The notes beneath the pieces are model-generated. The model was given only the letters and a program-made list of their open reading frames with translations, was not told where the DNA came from and did not search any database. Shown in pieces: positions 56,314 through 64,000 of a stretch of 64,000 nt of DNA. Where the stretch lies: the NCBI GenBank assembly GCA_024195585.1, contig SWBL01000121.1, forward strand, positions 1 to 64,000. The letters run 5' to 3'. This DNA is from Aureobasidium sp. EXF-3400. Its lineage: Eukaryota; Ascomycota; Dothideomycetes; Dothideales; Saccotheciaceae. Position numbers and translations under genes: made by a program. Within the stretch, counting starts at the first letter, position 1. The number at the start of each line of letters is the position of its first letter.

Positions 56314-56716
56314 TTACCCATGACCGCAAGCAGGGCACTTGTAGAAAATAGTGCTGCCCTCATCCGCTCCACGTGTCTGAACATCGCGAAATTTCAGCTC
56401 TCCATTCTCACACTTGGGACAGGATTTTGGTGTCGTAGCCCATGTGTCTCGATCCTCGGCCGTCAAGATCTGCACGTTTGAGCGCTTGTCGAAAAGGCGA
56501 GAAGGAAATGCATCAGGGGCGCTTGTGGTCTCCTGAGAGGCGGGCCATTTGTCTGTGCGAATTAGCACAAGACATTTTTATATGTCCTGATGATTCTCAT
56601 GTACTGTTGTTTAGCGTTGAGCATGCGTCGCATTTGATCGAGTCCTGGTCTGGTGGGCAACGTGCGAGGATGCTGCCACAGGCTGTGCAGAACAGGAGGG
56701 TTCCTACGAGTGCCAT
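56314..56716 (-). CDS. RPA12: RNA polymerase I subunit Rpa12 (TFIIS-like zinc ribbons)
   Basis: A 116-aa protein. Exon 1 is 56716-56605 and exon 2 is 56552-56314; the intron is 56553-56604 (52 bp). Exon 1 gives the N-terminal ribbon MALVGTLLFCTACGSILARC...CDAC. Exon 2 gives the linker with the Rpa12 hallmark DAFPSRL and the C-terminal ribbon CPKCENGEL...QTRGADEGSTIFYKCPACGH, with the Asp-Glu pair used for RNA cleavage. Rpa12 acts in Pol I transcript cleavage and termination. The frame ends CGHG-stop, several residues short of the usual tail (such as the FRTNN of yeast); GTAACA at the stop could be a weak donor to a further exon, but I found no fitting one. Rpc11 (Pol III) is the less likely alternative. 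Confidence 0.85.
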
Positions 56717-57523
56717 GGTGGATTTGAGGAGTTTATGGTCGATGCGTTATAGCATTTGAACCGGAGTCTCGAGTCTCGAGTCGTCGTGAAGATCGACGAA
56801 GGGCATCATGCAGGGACGGTGACACCAATCGTGAGTCCGGCGCTTGCGTCCTTCGCTTTCATTCGTCAGTGCCTCGCTTCACTCACCATATGTCAGATGA
56901 CTCGTTTCATCTCTTCACTCCCTCCCATCCACTGTGATCCCGACGGAAGGTCCTGCTTCATGTTGTGGAAAGAACACTGTTGAACGTTCGTTGAATCGAA
57001 TTGTTTCATCATGTGATTGCCAACAAGTGCTAGGTGTAGTCGAACAAATCACTCTCTAAATCCTTGATGGAGCCTAGTCGCCAGTCGACGCGATGGATTG
57101 AAATGCTTCTTGGAATGATGATCTAAGATGGCACCTAAGCAGGACAATGCCTTGTTGACGACAGTATTTGTGAAGCTCTGAGTCGACACTGATACGGACA
57201 GAAGAGCCAGGGATGATGGAAGTCACTGTTTTTGCAAAAGCAAATATCCTCTGTCTTCATCAATGTTGTCTAGGCAAGAGCTAAGCAGAGTCATCAATAA
57301 AATCTTGGCATTGGGACGTGCTATTGACAAAAGGAATCTTCGGAGCTTTCACTCCAATTCTTCTAATGAACCTTCACACTTGCTGGACGTTACTTGAGCA
57401 GTATTAAGCAAGTTGGTTTCGAGAACTGTCAGACACTTTACAGAGTAAAAAGCACTCATCCTCTGGAGGATGTGACGAGACGGCAAAAGTGATTTCGCAA
57501 GGCTTTCAACTCGTGATTTCTAA
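56717..57523. other. Intergenic, no gene recognised
   Basis: About 800 bp between Rpa12 and the tRNA; no protein, RNA or repeat seen. Confidence 0.5.
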
Positions 57524-57608
57524 TGAACCTGACCCGATTTGAACGGATGACCTTGTGGATGTCCCGAAAAGACTGGAATCACACGCGCTACCGCTGCGCC
57601 ACAGGTCC
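57524..57608 (-). tRNA. tRNA-Trp (CCA) with a short intron
   Basis: On the minus strand the acceptor GGACCTG pairs with CAGGTTC (one G-U), discriminator A. The D-arm is GCGC/GCGC and the A box is TGGCGCAGCGG. The anticodon loop TTCCAG is followed by an intron of about 13 nt (TCTTTTCGGGACA), the 3' anticodon stem CCACA and the T-arm ATCCG-TTCAAAT-CGGGT. The anticodon CCA is at 57576-57574. It matches the fungal tRNA-Trp plan (GACCCTGTGGCGCAACGG...). The lowest anticodon pair is an A-C mismatch, which may reflect the exact intron boundary chosen. Confident as a tRNA gene, slightly less so on intron ends. Confidence 0.88.
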
Positions 57609-58275
57609 ATTGATGGAGGTGTCAACGCTGGTTAAGTATATGATTGTGTGCTCCGATGGATCTTCGGGGCCGAATCTTGCTCGCGCTTGAACAACCACGA
57701 AGTCAATCATTCAAATCATGCCACGTTCATTCGACTTCTTGAGGTGGAGAGCCTTGTGTAGTCTTCTTGGTCCGTCCCAGACAGCAGCTGCTGTGTCGAC
57801 TCATTCTCGGTGACTTTTGTTTCCCTCTTTCCTGTGCCCAACATCCAGAACTCAATGATCTGTGTGTGTTGGGTGTGGGAATAGGACGAGAGATAGTGGT
57901 AGGGAAATTGCAATGATAGAGATAGGTATGTATCTTTTCATGATCGTCCATACAGTTTGCTACCCAATTACCTTGCCTCTTTGCTATCTTTTGACTATTG
58001 ATACACTCTCTATAATACCTATGTAGATCTAAACATTACAATGCACGTCCATCCTATAACACTACAAAATATCTGGTGAAACTCCCCGCTATCTGCTCAT
58101 ACTATATCAAAATTCACAGCCATACAAGTTTTCGGCCAGATCTGGTGTTATACTTGAACTCTAAGCATCCCAAAAGCCTAATTATCAAAACTCCCTCACG
58201 CAACCGCAACGACCCACCCTTTTTACCGACCTTTATATACAAGTTATCTTCTGTCTCCTCCAACAAGCCAAAAAA
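57609..58275. other. Intergenic, no gene recognised
   Basis: About 670 bp between two Pol III genes, AT-rich near 57950-58100; no coding signal. Confidence 0.5.
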
Positions 58276-58402
58276 GCCGTGGTGGTGCAGTGGTCAGCAC
58301 ACCCGATCCGGTAACCTAAGTCCCTACGTTCGTTTACCTAAGTCCCTAATACTCTCTCTCTCGAGGATCGGGAGGTCGTTGGTTCGAATCCAACTCACGG
58401 TG
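58276..58402 (+). tRNA. tRNA or tRNA-like gene with a long anticodon-loop insertion, isotype uncertain
   Basis: It has a perfect A box (TGGTGCAGTGG) and B box (GGTTCGAATCC). The acceptor is GCCGTGG/TCACGGT, with G-U pairs at both ends. The D-stem is GTGC/GCAC, the T-arm GTTGG-TTCGAAT-CCAAC, the variable loop AGGTC and the anticodon stem CCCGA/TCGGG. The stem extends to 8 bp with insertion sequence (CCCGATCC/GGATCGGG). About 54 extra nt sit in the anticodon loop, containing cctaagtcccta twice. Counting from the D-arm puts CGG (Pro) in the anticodon, but position 33 is then C, not T. A T run follows (cttttt, about 58409). It may be an intron-containing tRNA or a tRNA-derived Pol III unit. Confidence 0.5.
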
Positions 58403-58789
58403 CTCACTTGTTATTCTTTTTGTATGTCTTTATTGTGTAAAAGCTATACTGCTGATCTGCGACTTCATTTTTGCATTTTCGAAGTCTGCAGTATCGCTGC
58501 ATCCCGCCCAGAGAGGGGCGCTGACCATGGTATTGTGACAGTCTACAACTCACGACAAGACTCTGTTCATGTTAGAAGAGAGACTGGTTTCACCTGTCCT
58601 TCACAGTAGGAGAGAACTGTTGATCATTCACTTTCAAGAAAGATGTTTCGATTTCGATCCAGCGATTCGTATTATTCATGACTTCGTGACCAGCATCAAA
58701 TGGTTTTCCATATGCTTTCTTTACGCAATCTCATCACCTCTTCCACCGTTTCCAATCCATCAACCATTCATGGCCTTGGTTGTGCGACC
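58403..58789. other. Intergenic, nothing recognised
   Basis: About 390 bp between the tRNA-like gene and the stop of the small membrane protein gene. It starts with the probable Pol III terminator. Confidence 0.5.
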
Positions 58790-59429
58790 TCAAGCCATTC
58801 CAGCAACGCGCAAAGCCCTCTCCAATCTCTGAATGTCATGCACACGATGACCACCATTCTCAGCATCTACAGCAGCAGGATCTCTAGACCGGATGCTGTT
58901 GATCTCAGGGCCATCGATGTCTTCGTCAGAGTCTTCTTGGATGTTGTTGGGATTGACTTGTTGTTCATTCCAAACACGAACTCTCTGTTGTTGGTATCGA
59001 GCAGCTCTTCTTCTGCGTCTGCAGCGACAGAGATACTATAGTTGGGACAGTCAGTGAATTGAAACGGATGACCATGAAGAAAGAGGACAAATGTGTCTAA
59101 GAAAAAGAGAGAAAGCAAATACTTACACAACAACCATGGCGATGAATACACATCATGAACATGATCAAGAAGACCAAGAACGAAACCAAGACATAGGCCT
59201 CCAGCACAGCCGTAGCGGGCGTAGTCCATTGTCCCATATACCTATCCTCCATCAGCCATCTCACGTGCCATAGTCCAGAAGAGCAGCAAACATAAACTCA
59301 CCAAGGTACCTTGTTTGGCTCGATCGTAGTGTCGTTGGTGGAGGTCGATGTGAAAGTAAACGCATTGTTGTCGTCAAAGGTCAGATTGCGATTTGCGCCG
59401 GTAGAAGGGTTCGCGGCGATGATGTGCAT
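58790..59429 (-). CDS. Small single-span membrane protein, unknown function
   Basis: A 162-aa protein found by joining three exons, 59429-59302, 59241-59127 and 59035-58790. Introns are 59242-59301 (60 bp, GTGAGT) and 59036-59126 (91 bp, GTAAGT). It begins MHIIAANPSTGANRNLTFDD with two to three N-glycosylation sites (NLT, NDT), suggesting an outside N-terminus. One span follows (TAVLEAYVLVSFLVLLIMFM-like, read as AYVLVSFLVFLIMFMMCI). After it come a Cys/Arg-rich juxtamembrane segment (HRHGCCYLCRCRRRRAARY) and an acidic then helical cytosolic tail (QEDSDEDIDGPEINSIRSRD, HDIQRLERALRVAGMA). Both splice joins keep the frame and have consensus sites. No family is recognised. The Cys cluster next to the span could be palmitoylated. 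Confidence 0.6.
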
Positions 59430-59802
59430 GGCGTTGTGTTTGGGAGGGTGTGTAAGCGGATTCTTAGGTAATGGATCTGCAAGGGGGCAAGGTGTGCGGC
59501 GTTGGTGATACGAATGAGGAACAGCGAAAAAGAGGCATTTATTTGCACGCCCCCCTCCATCGTCCGGAGTTACAATATCATGTTGAAAACAATTGATTTC
59601 GTGGGGCGTAGACACAGAGAAAGTATTGTGAGGGGATGAGAAAAAAATGATCGTTGTGATTGTTCTTTTATTCACTCACAATGTGCAAGTCCAAGTAATT
59701 TTCTGCTATGCGTTATCATTGTTCCTGTTATTACAATTGCTCCCCAGCAACCCATTAATTCAAAGACGAGGTATGTTCATGCTTTGTCCCGAGCGAAAGT
59801 GC
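59430..59802. other. Intergenic, promoter of the small membrane protein and SHMT 3' region
   Basis: About 370 bp. The plus strand around 59650-59760 is T-rich; nothing else is recognised. Confidence 0.5.
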
Positions 59803-61577
59803 CTACTCGGCCTTCGACCAAGGAAGTGCAAATGTGCCTACCCAGTCTTCGACCTCCTTTCTAAGCTGAACGAGTTCGGTAATCTCCTCACCCTCGCCAA
59901 CGTACTCTCTGAAGGCGTTGACGCTGCCAGGGTTCTTGCGGCCAGCCTTCTCAGCGGCCTCCTTTGCGACACCGTCCAGTCTGCGAGTGATTTCAACAGC
60001 ACGGTGGACGACATCTGCAACACGCTTGAAGTCTTCGGGTTGGAAGCCACGAGTAGTCATGGCAGGAGTACCCATGCGGAGACCACCAGGCTTCATGGCC
60101 GACTTGTCACCGGGCACAGTGTTCTTGTTGGCAGCCACACCGACAAGCTCGAGGATACGCTCAACACGGGCACCGTCAACGTTCTTGTCCTTGAGATCGA
60201 TCAAAACCAAGTGGTTGTCAGTACCGCCAGAAACGATCGAGTAGCCAAGACCGCCCTTGTCCTTGGTGTTTCCAAGGCGCGAAGCAAAGGCTTTAGCGTT
60301 GTCGAGAACAGTCTGTTGGTACTGCTTGAATTCAGAGGTTTGTGCTTGCGCCAAGGCAACAGCCAATGCGGTGATTGTGTGGTTGTGAGGGCCGCCTTGA
60401 TGACCAGGAAAGACGGATGAGTTGATGGGGCCTTCAAGGTCGTACATGATCTCGTTGCCCTTCTTATCGGCACTTCTGACACCCTTGCGGAAGAAGATCA
60501 TTGCACCACGAGGACCACGTAGAGATTTATGTGTGGTAGTGGTAACAACATCCGAGTAGTCGAATGGAGAGGGAATGACGCCGGCAGCGACGAGACCGGA
60601 GATATGAGCCATGTCGGAAAGGAGGTATGAGCCAACGTTGTCGGCAACGTCGCGGAACTTCTTGTAGTCGATCAGTCTGCTGTAGGCGCTGGTTCCGGCG
60701 ATAATAATCTTGGGACGGTAGAGCATGGCGAGCTCGTGCAGCTTGGTGTAGTCGATCAAACCAGTCTTCTCGTCGAGTCTGTAAGGCAGCGTCTCGAAGT
60801 ACTTTGAGATGGCCGAAATCTTCTTTGTAGGAGTTTGGTAACCGTGTGACAAGTGGCCACCGTGGGGAAGATCGAGACCCATGATACGGTCGTGTGCGTT
60901 GAGGAGAGCCGAGTAGGCGTAGAGGTTGGCGGGTGATCCGGACAGGGCTGTGACGAGTGTGAGCTGCTGAGTACAATTATGAACGATAAGGACTCTCGCG
61001 TACGTTGAACATTGACACCCCACTTCTCGGGGTCAAGACGAAAAGCCTGGAGAGCTCTCTGCTGGCACAGTCTCTCGGCCTCGTCGATGTGCTCGTTACC
61101 GCCATAGTATCTTGCTCCGGGGTATCCTTCCGAGTACTTGTCTGCTCAGGTCAGTATGGCCTTGTCGGTATAGCGACTGGTTACGCACTCTGCATAACAC
61201 TGCCCAGAGCATCCAGGACAGCTTGAGATGTGAAGTTCTCCGAAGGAATCAGGTTGATAAAGTGCTTTTGCCTCCTCTTCTCCTGTGCGGGGGTCAGTCT
61301 CTTGTATAGCCGGTAGTAATTGAGCATCTTGGACCTTTTGGATGATGTTATAGACAGTAGGGTCGGCCTCCTCGAGATCGGCCGAGAGCAGCTGGTAGGA
61401 GTGTCAGCTGTGTCTTGACGATTGCATGGTGGCGCATTGACGATAGAGTACCTTCTGCTGTCCCTCGATAGACAGAGCACGGCGTGTTTGCACTTGGACA
61501 GGGCGGCATGCCTCAGCAAACGGCCGCCTGGCTATGCGAGACGCCCGCAGCAGCGATGTCGTCCTCAAGGCTGACAT
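59803..61577 (-). CDS. SHM1: Serine hydroxymethyltransferase, mitochondrial
   Basis: A 519-aa PLP enzyme converting serine and tetrahydrofolate to glycine and methylene-THF. It has five exons, 61577-61452, 61391-61335, 61282-61189, 61141-61004 and 60947-59803. Exon 1 is a mitochondrial presequence ([20 protein letters not shown]...[11 protein letters not shown]). The splices restore [59 protein letters not shown] and [20 protein letters not shown]. The PLP lysine lies in [15 protein letters not shown], and [20 protein letters not shown] is also typical. The second intron (61283-61334) has the uncommon donor GTCCAA but is required by frame and conserved sequence. A presequence distinguishes it from the cytosolic isozyme. 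Confidence 0.95.
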
Positions 61578-62117
61578 TGTGTGTTGATTGACAAGAAGCA
61601 ACTGCCACAGAGTCTCTCACTCCGCGCAACCGTCGACATCACTCACCTCCGCCTAGCAACATGATCCCGCTGGCTCCATCCGGCTAGTGCCCGCTGGCCA
61701 GTGCGCGAACGCCTATATCTTGCGCTCCCGCCTGGCCACCTCTTTCCCTCCCTTACAACTAAAACTGCGTTGATGAGACGACCTGTCCGGCAGACAATCT
61801 CACTCGTAAGGCTTCTGTCTTGCGACGTGGGTGTTGCTGATACGTCTGGGGTCCCAAACCACCGTTTTTGCAGGCGATTTTCGCACTTCCTGAGCAGCAT
61901 GTTGTATCGTGTCATCTTTTGACACTGCCTTAGCCGATATCGTCTTCGTCCATGATGAGTCAAGACACCTCTATCAGGCACTAGTTAAGAGGCTGTAGCT
62001 CATACGAAGTATCTCAGACTCAATATCACTATTCAATCACTTTCCTCTTAATCACTTTGCGATCCGTGTGCCTACTTAAAATTGTGATTTTTGGATACGA
62101 TGTCTCGATCGGGTTAT
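61578..62117. other. Intergenic, no gene recognised
   Basis: 540 bp, the SHMT promoter side and the GST 3' side; only short frames. Confidence 0.5.
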
Positions 62118-62951
62118 CTAGACCTCACGTCCCTTGTCCGTCTGCGCATACTTGTCAAGCGCATCGTGTAATTGACCAAACACACCACCATGCCAGCCTC
62201 TGAGTGCGTTCCACTCGGTGCTTTTGAGGGTCCTGTTGGCCATACGTAGCCATCCACCAACAATGAGATCCGCATAGCTAGCCTTTGTACCGAGGACGAA
62301 GGGTCCGCTCTCATCCTTTCTGAATATAGCGGCCAGTCCTTCCAGCTTCTTCTCAAAAGACACCATGACCTGTTCTCGCTGCTCGCCAACACATGCAAAA
62401 GCATCGAATGAGTCCACCCCGGCGCGCTCGACAAAGACCTGCTCGCCGGCTGGCTCCAATAGCATGCCATCGAGCGAGAGTATAACATGAGCAGTAAAGA
62501 CTTCGTCCACGCTCATGTTGAACCGCGCGTATTCATCGTGTTCTCCTCCACGGACATCTGTCATAGGAATTGGAGATGCTTGGTCTGGTGTAAACACATA
62601 ATCGAGCTTCTGCTCCGGGAACAGATCTAAGCCTGAGTCCGGGTACGTCTTCTGCAGATACACTGCAATGAGGAAGGAATCGCCAATCTTCTCGCCGGTG
62701 TTGGGATCCTCAATCACAGGCAGGGTGTAGTAATCACTGCCGTCGCCGAACTTTCGACAAGCAGGGACTTGCAAGCTTCGTCGCACCTTTTCGACGTCTG
62801 GCAGAGGTACCCAGGTCGTGGTGTGGGGAAGAGCCTTGAAGTTCAATGCGAGTCTGGCCTTCCATGGGTTCGGGGCGCTGTTCGTCTCTTCTCGAGGTGC
62901 TTTAAATGCTATGTCGTAAAAGTTTATGGGTTTTGAAGGTTTGGAAGACAT
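62118..62951 (-). CDS. Glutathione S-transferase-like protein
   Basis: A 277-aa single-exon protein starting at MSSKPSKPINFYDIAFKAPR (62951); a farther ATG at 63044 would add 31 leader-like residues. The N-terminal part is a thioredoxin-like domain with NPWKARLALNFKALPHTTTW and, after about 40 residues, the glutathione-side YYTLPVIEDPNTGEKIGDSF (cis-Pro in LPVIED, then the DS pair) and LIAVYLQKTYPD. The C-terminal helical domain includes LGTKASYADLIVGGWLRMAN, the usual xxSYADL N-capping box of GSTs. It probably conjugates or binds glutathione in the cytosol; the substrate is unknown. No catalytic Cys/Ser is evident in the first helix, whose motif reads NPWKAR. Confidence 0.85.
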   Translation of the reverse strand: MSSKPSKPINFYDIAFKAPREETNSAPNPWKARLALNFKALPHTTTWVPLPDVEKVRRSLQVPACRKFGDGSDYYTLPVIEDPNTGEKIGDSFLIAVYLQKTYPDSGLDLFPEQKLDYVFTPDQASPIPMTDVRGGEHDEYARFNMSVDEVFTAHVILSLDGMLLEPAGEQVFVERAGVDSFDAFACVGEQREQVMVSFEKKLEGLAAIFRKDESGPFVLGTKASYADLIVGGWLRMANRTLKSTEWNALRGWHGGVFGQLHDALDKYAQTDKGREV

Positions 62952-64000
62952 GGTAGTTGGGAAGTTGGAGCGATATTGGAGCAGATTGTTTGCAATTGAA
63001 TAAAGCGATGAGATTGGAGTTTGTTCTTGGGTGGTGATTAGCAAAGTTGGAACTCTTTATCCTTCATAACCTGCTCCAGTCCAGCTTCTTGCGGTGACTC
63101 AGCTGTGTCACCGTCGCTTCAAGATTTGGCGTAGGTACGAATACGATTATACGAATACGAGTGTCTCTGAGGGGATGACCCTGTCTATATCCTATGGAAT
63201 CGAGCACAGGTCGGTACACCACCTAAATAGGACGCGACATACTCAGAATGCTCATGTATATACAATGTTACGCATCGGCTGTTTGATCTAATCAAGCGTA
63301 CTTCATTGCGTTGTGCAGTGGTAATTACAAGACAAGCATGATTTGCGTCTCACTTATTTCTAAGAGTCGCATGTGTTCCATCACGTAGGTATCAATGGAA
63401 CAGTATCATATAATCGTGAGAGCCGTATTTCAAGATGAGTCCAGTAGAGTATTGTCCCACTACAGAACGGGCACAAGAAAAGTGACAAGATTGTAGAGAA
63501 CTTCAATTCTGATGGTCGGTGGTCACAGTCCGCACAAGCCCTGCATCTTCATGTCGACGGAACTGGCTCCGGAAGAACAGAAGCACAAATCGGATAAAAG
63601 TGCATCTTGGCGATCGCAGGCTGCATCCTGATGACCGTTGTGACCTGGGCTGAGAAATTATCCGTAATCTACGGATTACCACGGGATCGATCCTGCCATG
63701 TCCAAATGTATTGCAGCAAGACCCGTGCCGTTATTTGCTGCGCCGCCTTCTGGTTGTACCTTTCACGTTCCAATCCTGCGTTGCATCGAGTCAGCCTCAT
63801 AAAATTTGAAGATTTGATAGCTGCCGCTGCTTACGCCGCCCCTGCGGTTCGCCAAACAATCAAAACTAAAACCTTCAAAACAAAATCCTAAACGGCCTTT
63901 GACTGTCCCGGAGTCATGTCCCTTCGCTAACTCTAAATGTCGTCAATGCTCTGTGGTTCGGCATGTATCCACAAGGTCGCGTAAGCTCCTTTCTCAAACT
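62952..64000. other. Right end of the window, no gene recognised
   Basis: About 1 kb. A plus-strand frame at 63607-63891 (94 codons) is unrecognised. A short inverted repeat (ccgtaatctacggattacc) lies at 63662-63680. A gene may begin beyond the window. Confidence 0.45.

Noticed and set aside
63662..63680. Short inverted repeat near the right edge
   Set aside because: The arms are about 8 bases with nothing attached; too short to support a terminator, element end or structured RNA.
1..64000. CRISPR arrays, bacterial operons or integrated viral genes
   Set aside because: No regularly spaced repeats, no ribosome-binding-site logic and no viral protein segments were seen; gene structure is fungal throughout.

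Overview
The window is nuclear DNA of a filamentous ascomycete (Pezizomycotina). A Dothideomycete is likely, but that class call is inference. The evidence is genes of about 50% GC with short GT-AG introns (mostly 47-60 bp), 5S rRNA genes dispersed singly among protein genes, an intron-bearing tRNA-Trp, fungus-specific families (DUF6536, CYP52, GH54, fungal arylsulfotransferase), and one AT-rich island that carries the signature of repeat-induced point mutation (RIP).

Layout. 1-7.1 kb is the accessory part. A 5S rRNA gene and its 3' flank (1-275) recur, diverged, at about 6.70-7.03 kb. Between the two copies lie a DUF6536 membrane-protein gene and a 3.1-kb RIP-destroyed DNA transposon with terminal inverted repeats (3514-6597). 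The transposon holds a Tc1/mariner-type DDE transposase relic on the minus strand and a second unidentified open frame on the plus strand. 7.1-18.1 kb is dense housekeeping DNA: two orphan genes, an FtsJ-type methyltransferase with a CCCH zinc finger, Rqc2/NEMF, zeta-COP and a mitochondrial PPR protein. 18.1-28.6 kb has CYP52, a secreted GH20 hexosaminidase and a zinc alcohol dehydrogenase separated by long promoters. 28.6-34.6 kb has a POT peptide transporter, an Avo2-like ankyrin protein, an intact 5S rRNA gene and a divergent Old-Yellow-Enzyme homologue. 34.6-54.4 kb has a class II aldolase-like protein, GH54 arabinofuranosidase, a UBE2G1-type E2, bleomycin hydrolase, a sulfotransferase-like protein, an arylsulfotransferase-family protein and an MFS transporter, with long gene-free gaps. 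54.4-64 kb has the RNA polymerase I subunit Rpa12, tRNA-Trp, a tRNA-like gene with a long insertion, a three-exon small membrane protein, mitochondrial SHMT and a GST.

Function. Most genes are unlinked single-copy genes and I see no biosynthetic cluster. Shared themes are protein quality control (Rqc2, E2, bleomycin hydrolase), extracellular carbohydrate use (GH20, GH54) and carbon/xenobiotic metabolism (CYP52, ADH, OYE-like, GST). Gene models were built by hand from reading-frame continuity, splice sites and family knowledge. Coordinates of multi-exon genes span first to last coding base, with introns listed in the evidence. No database search was possible.
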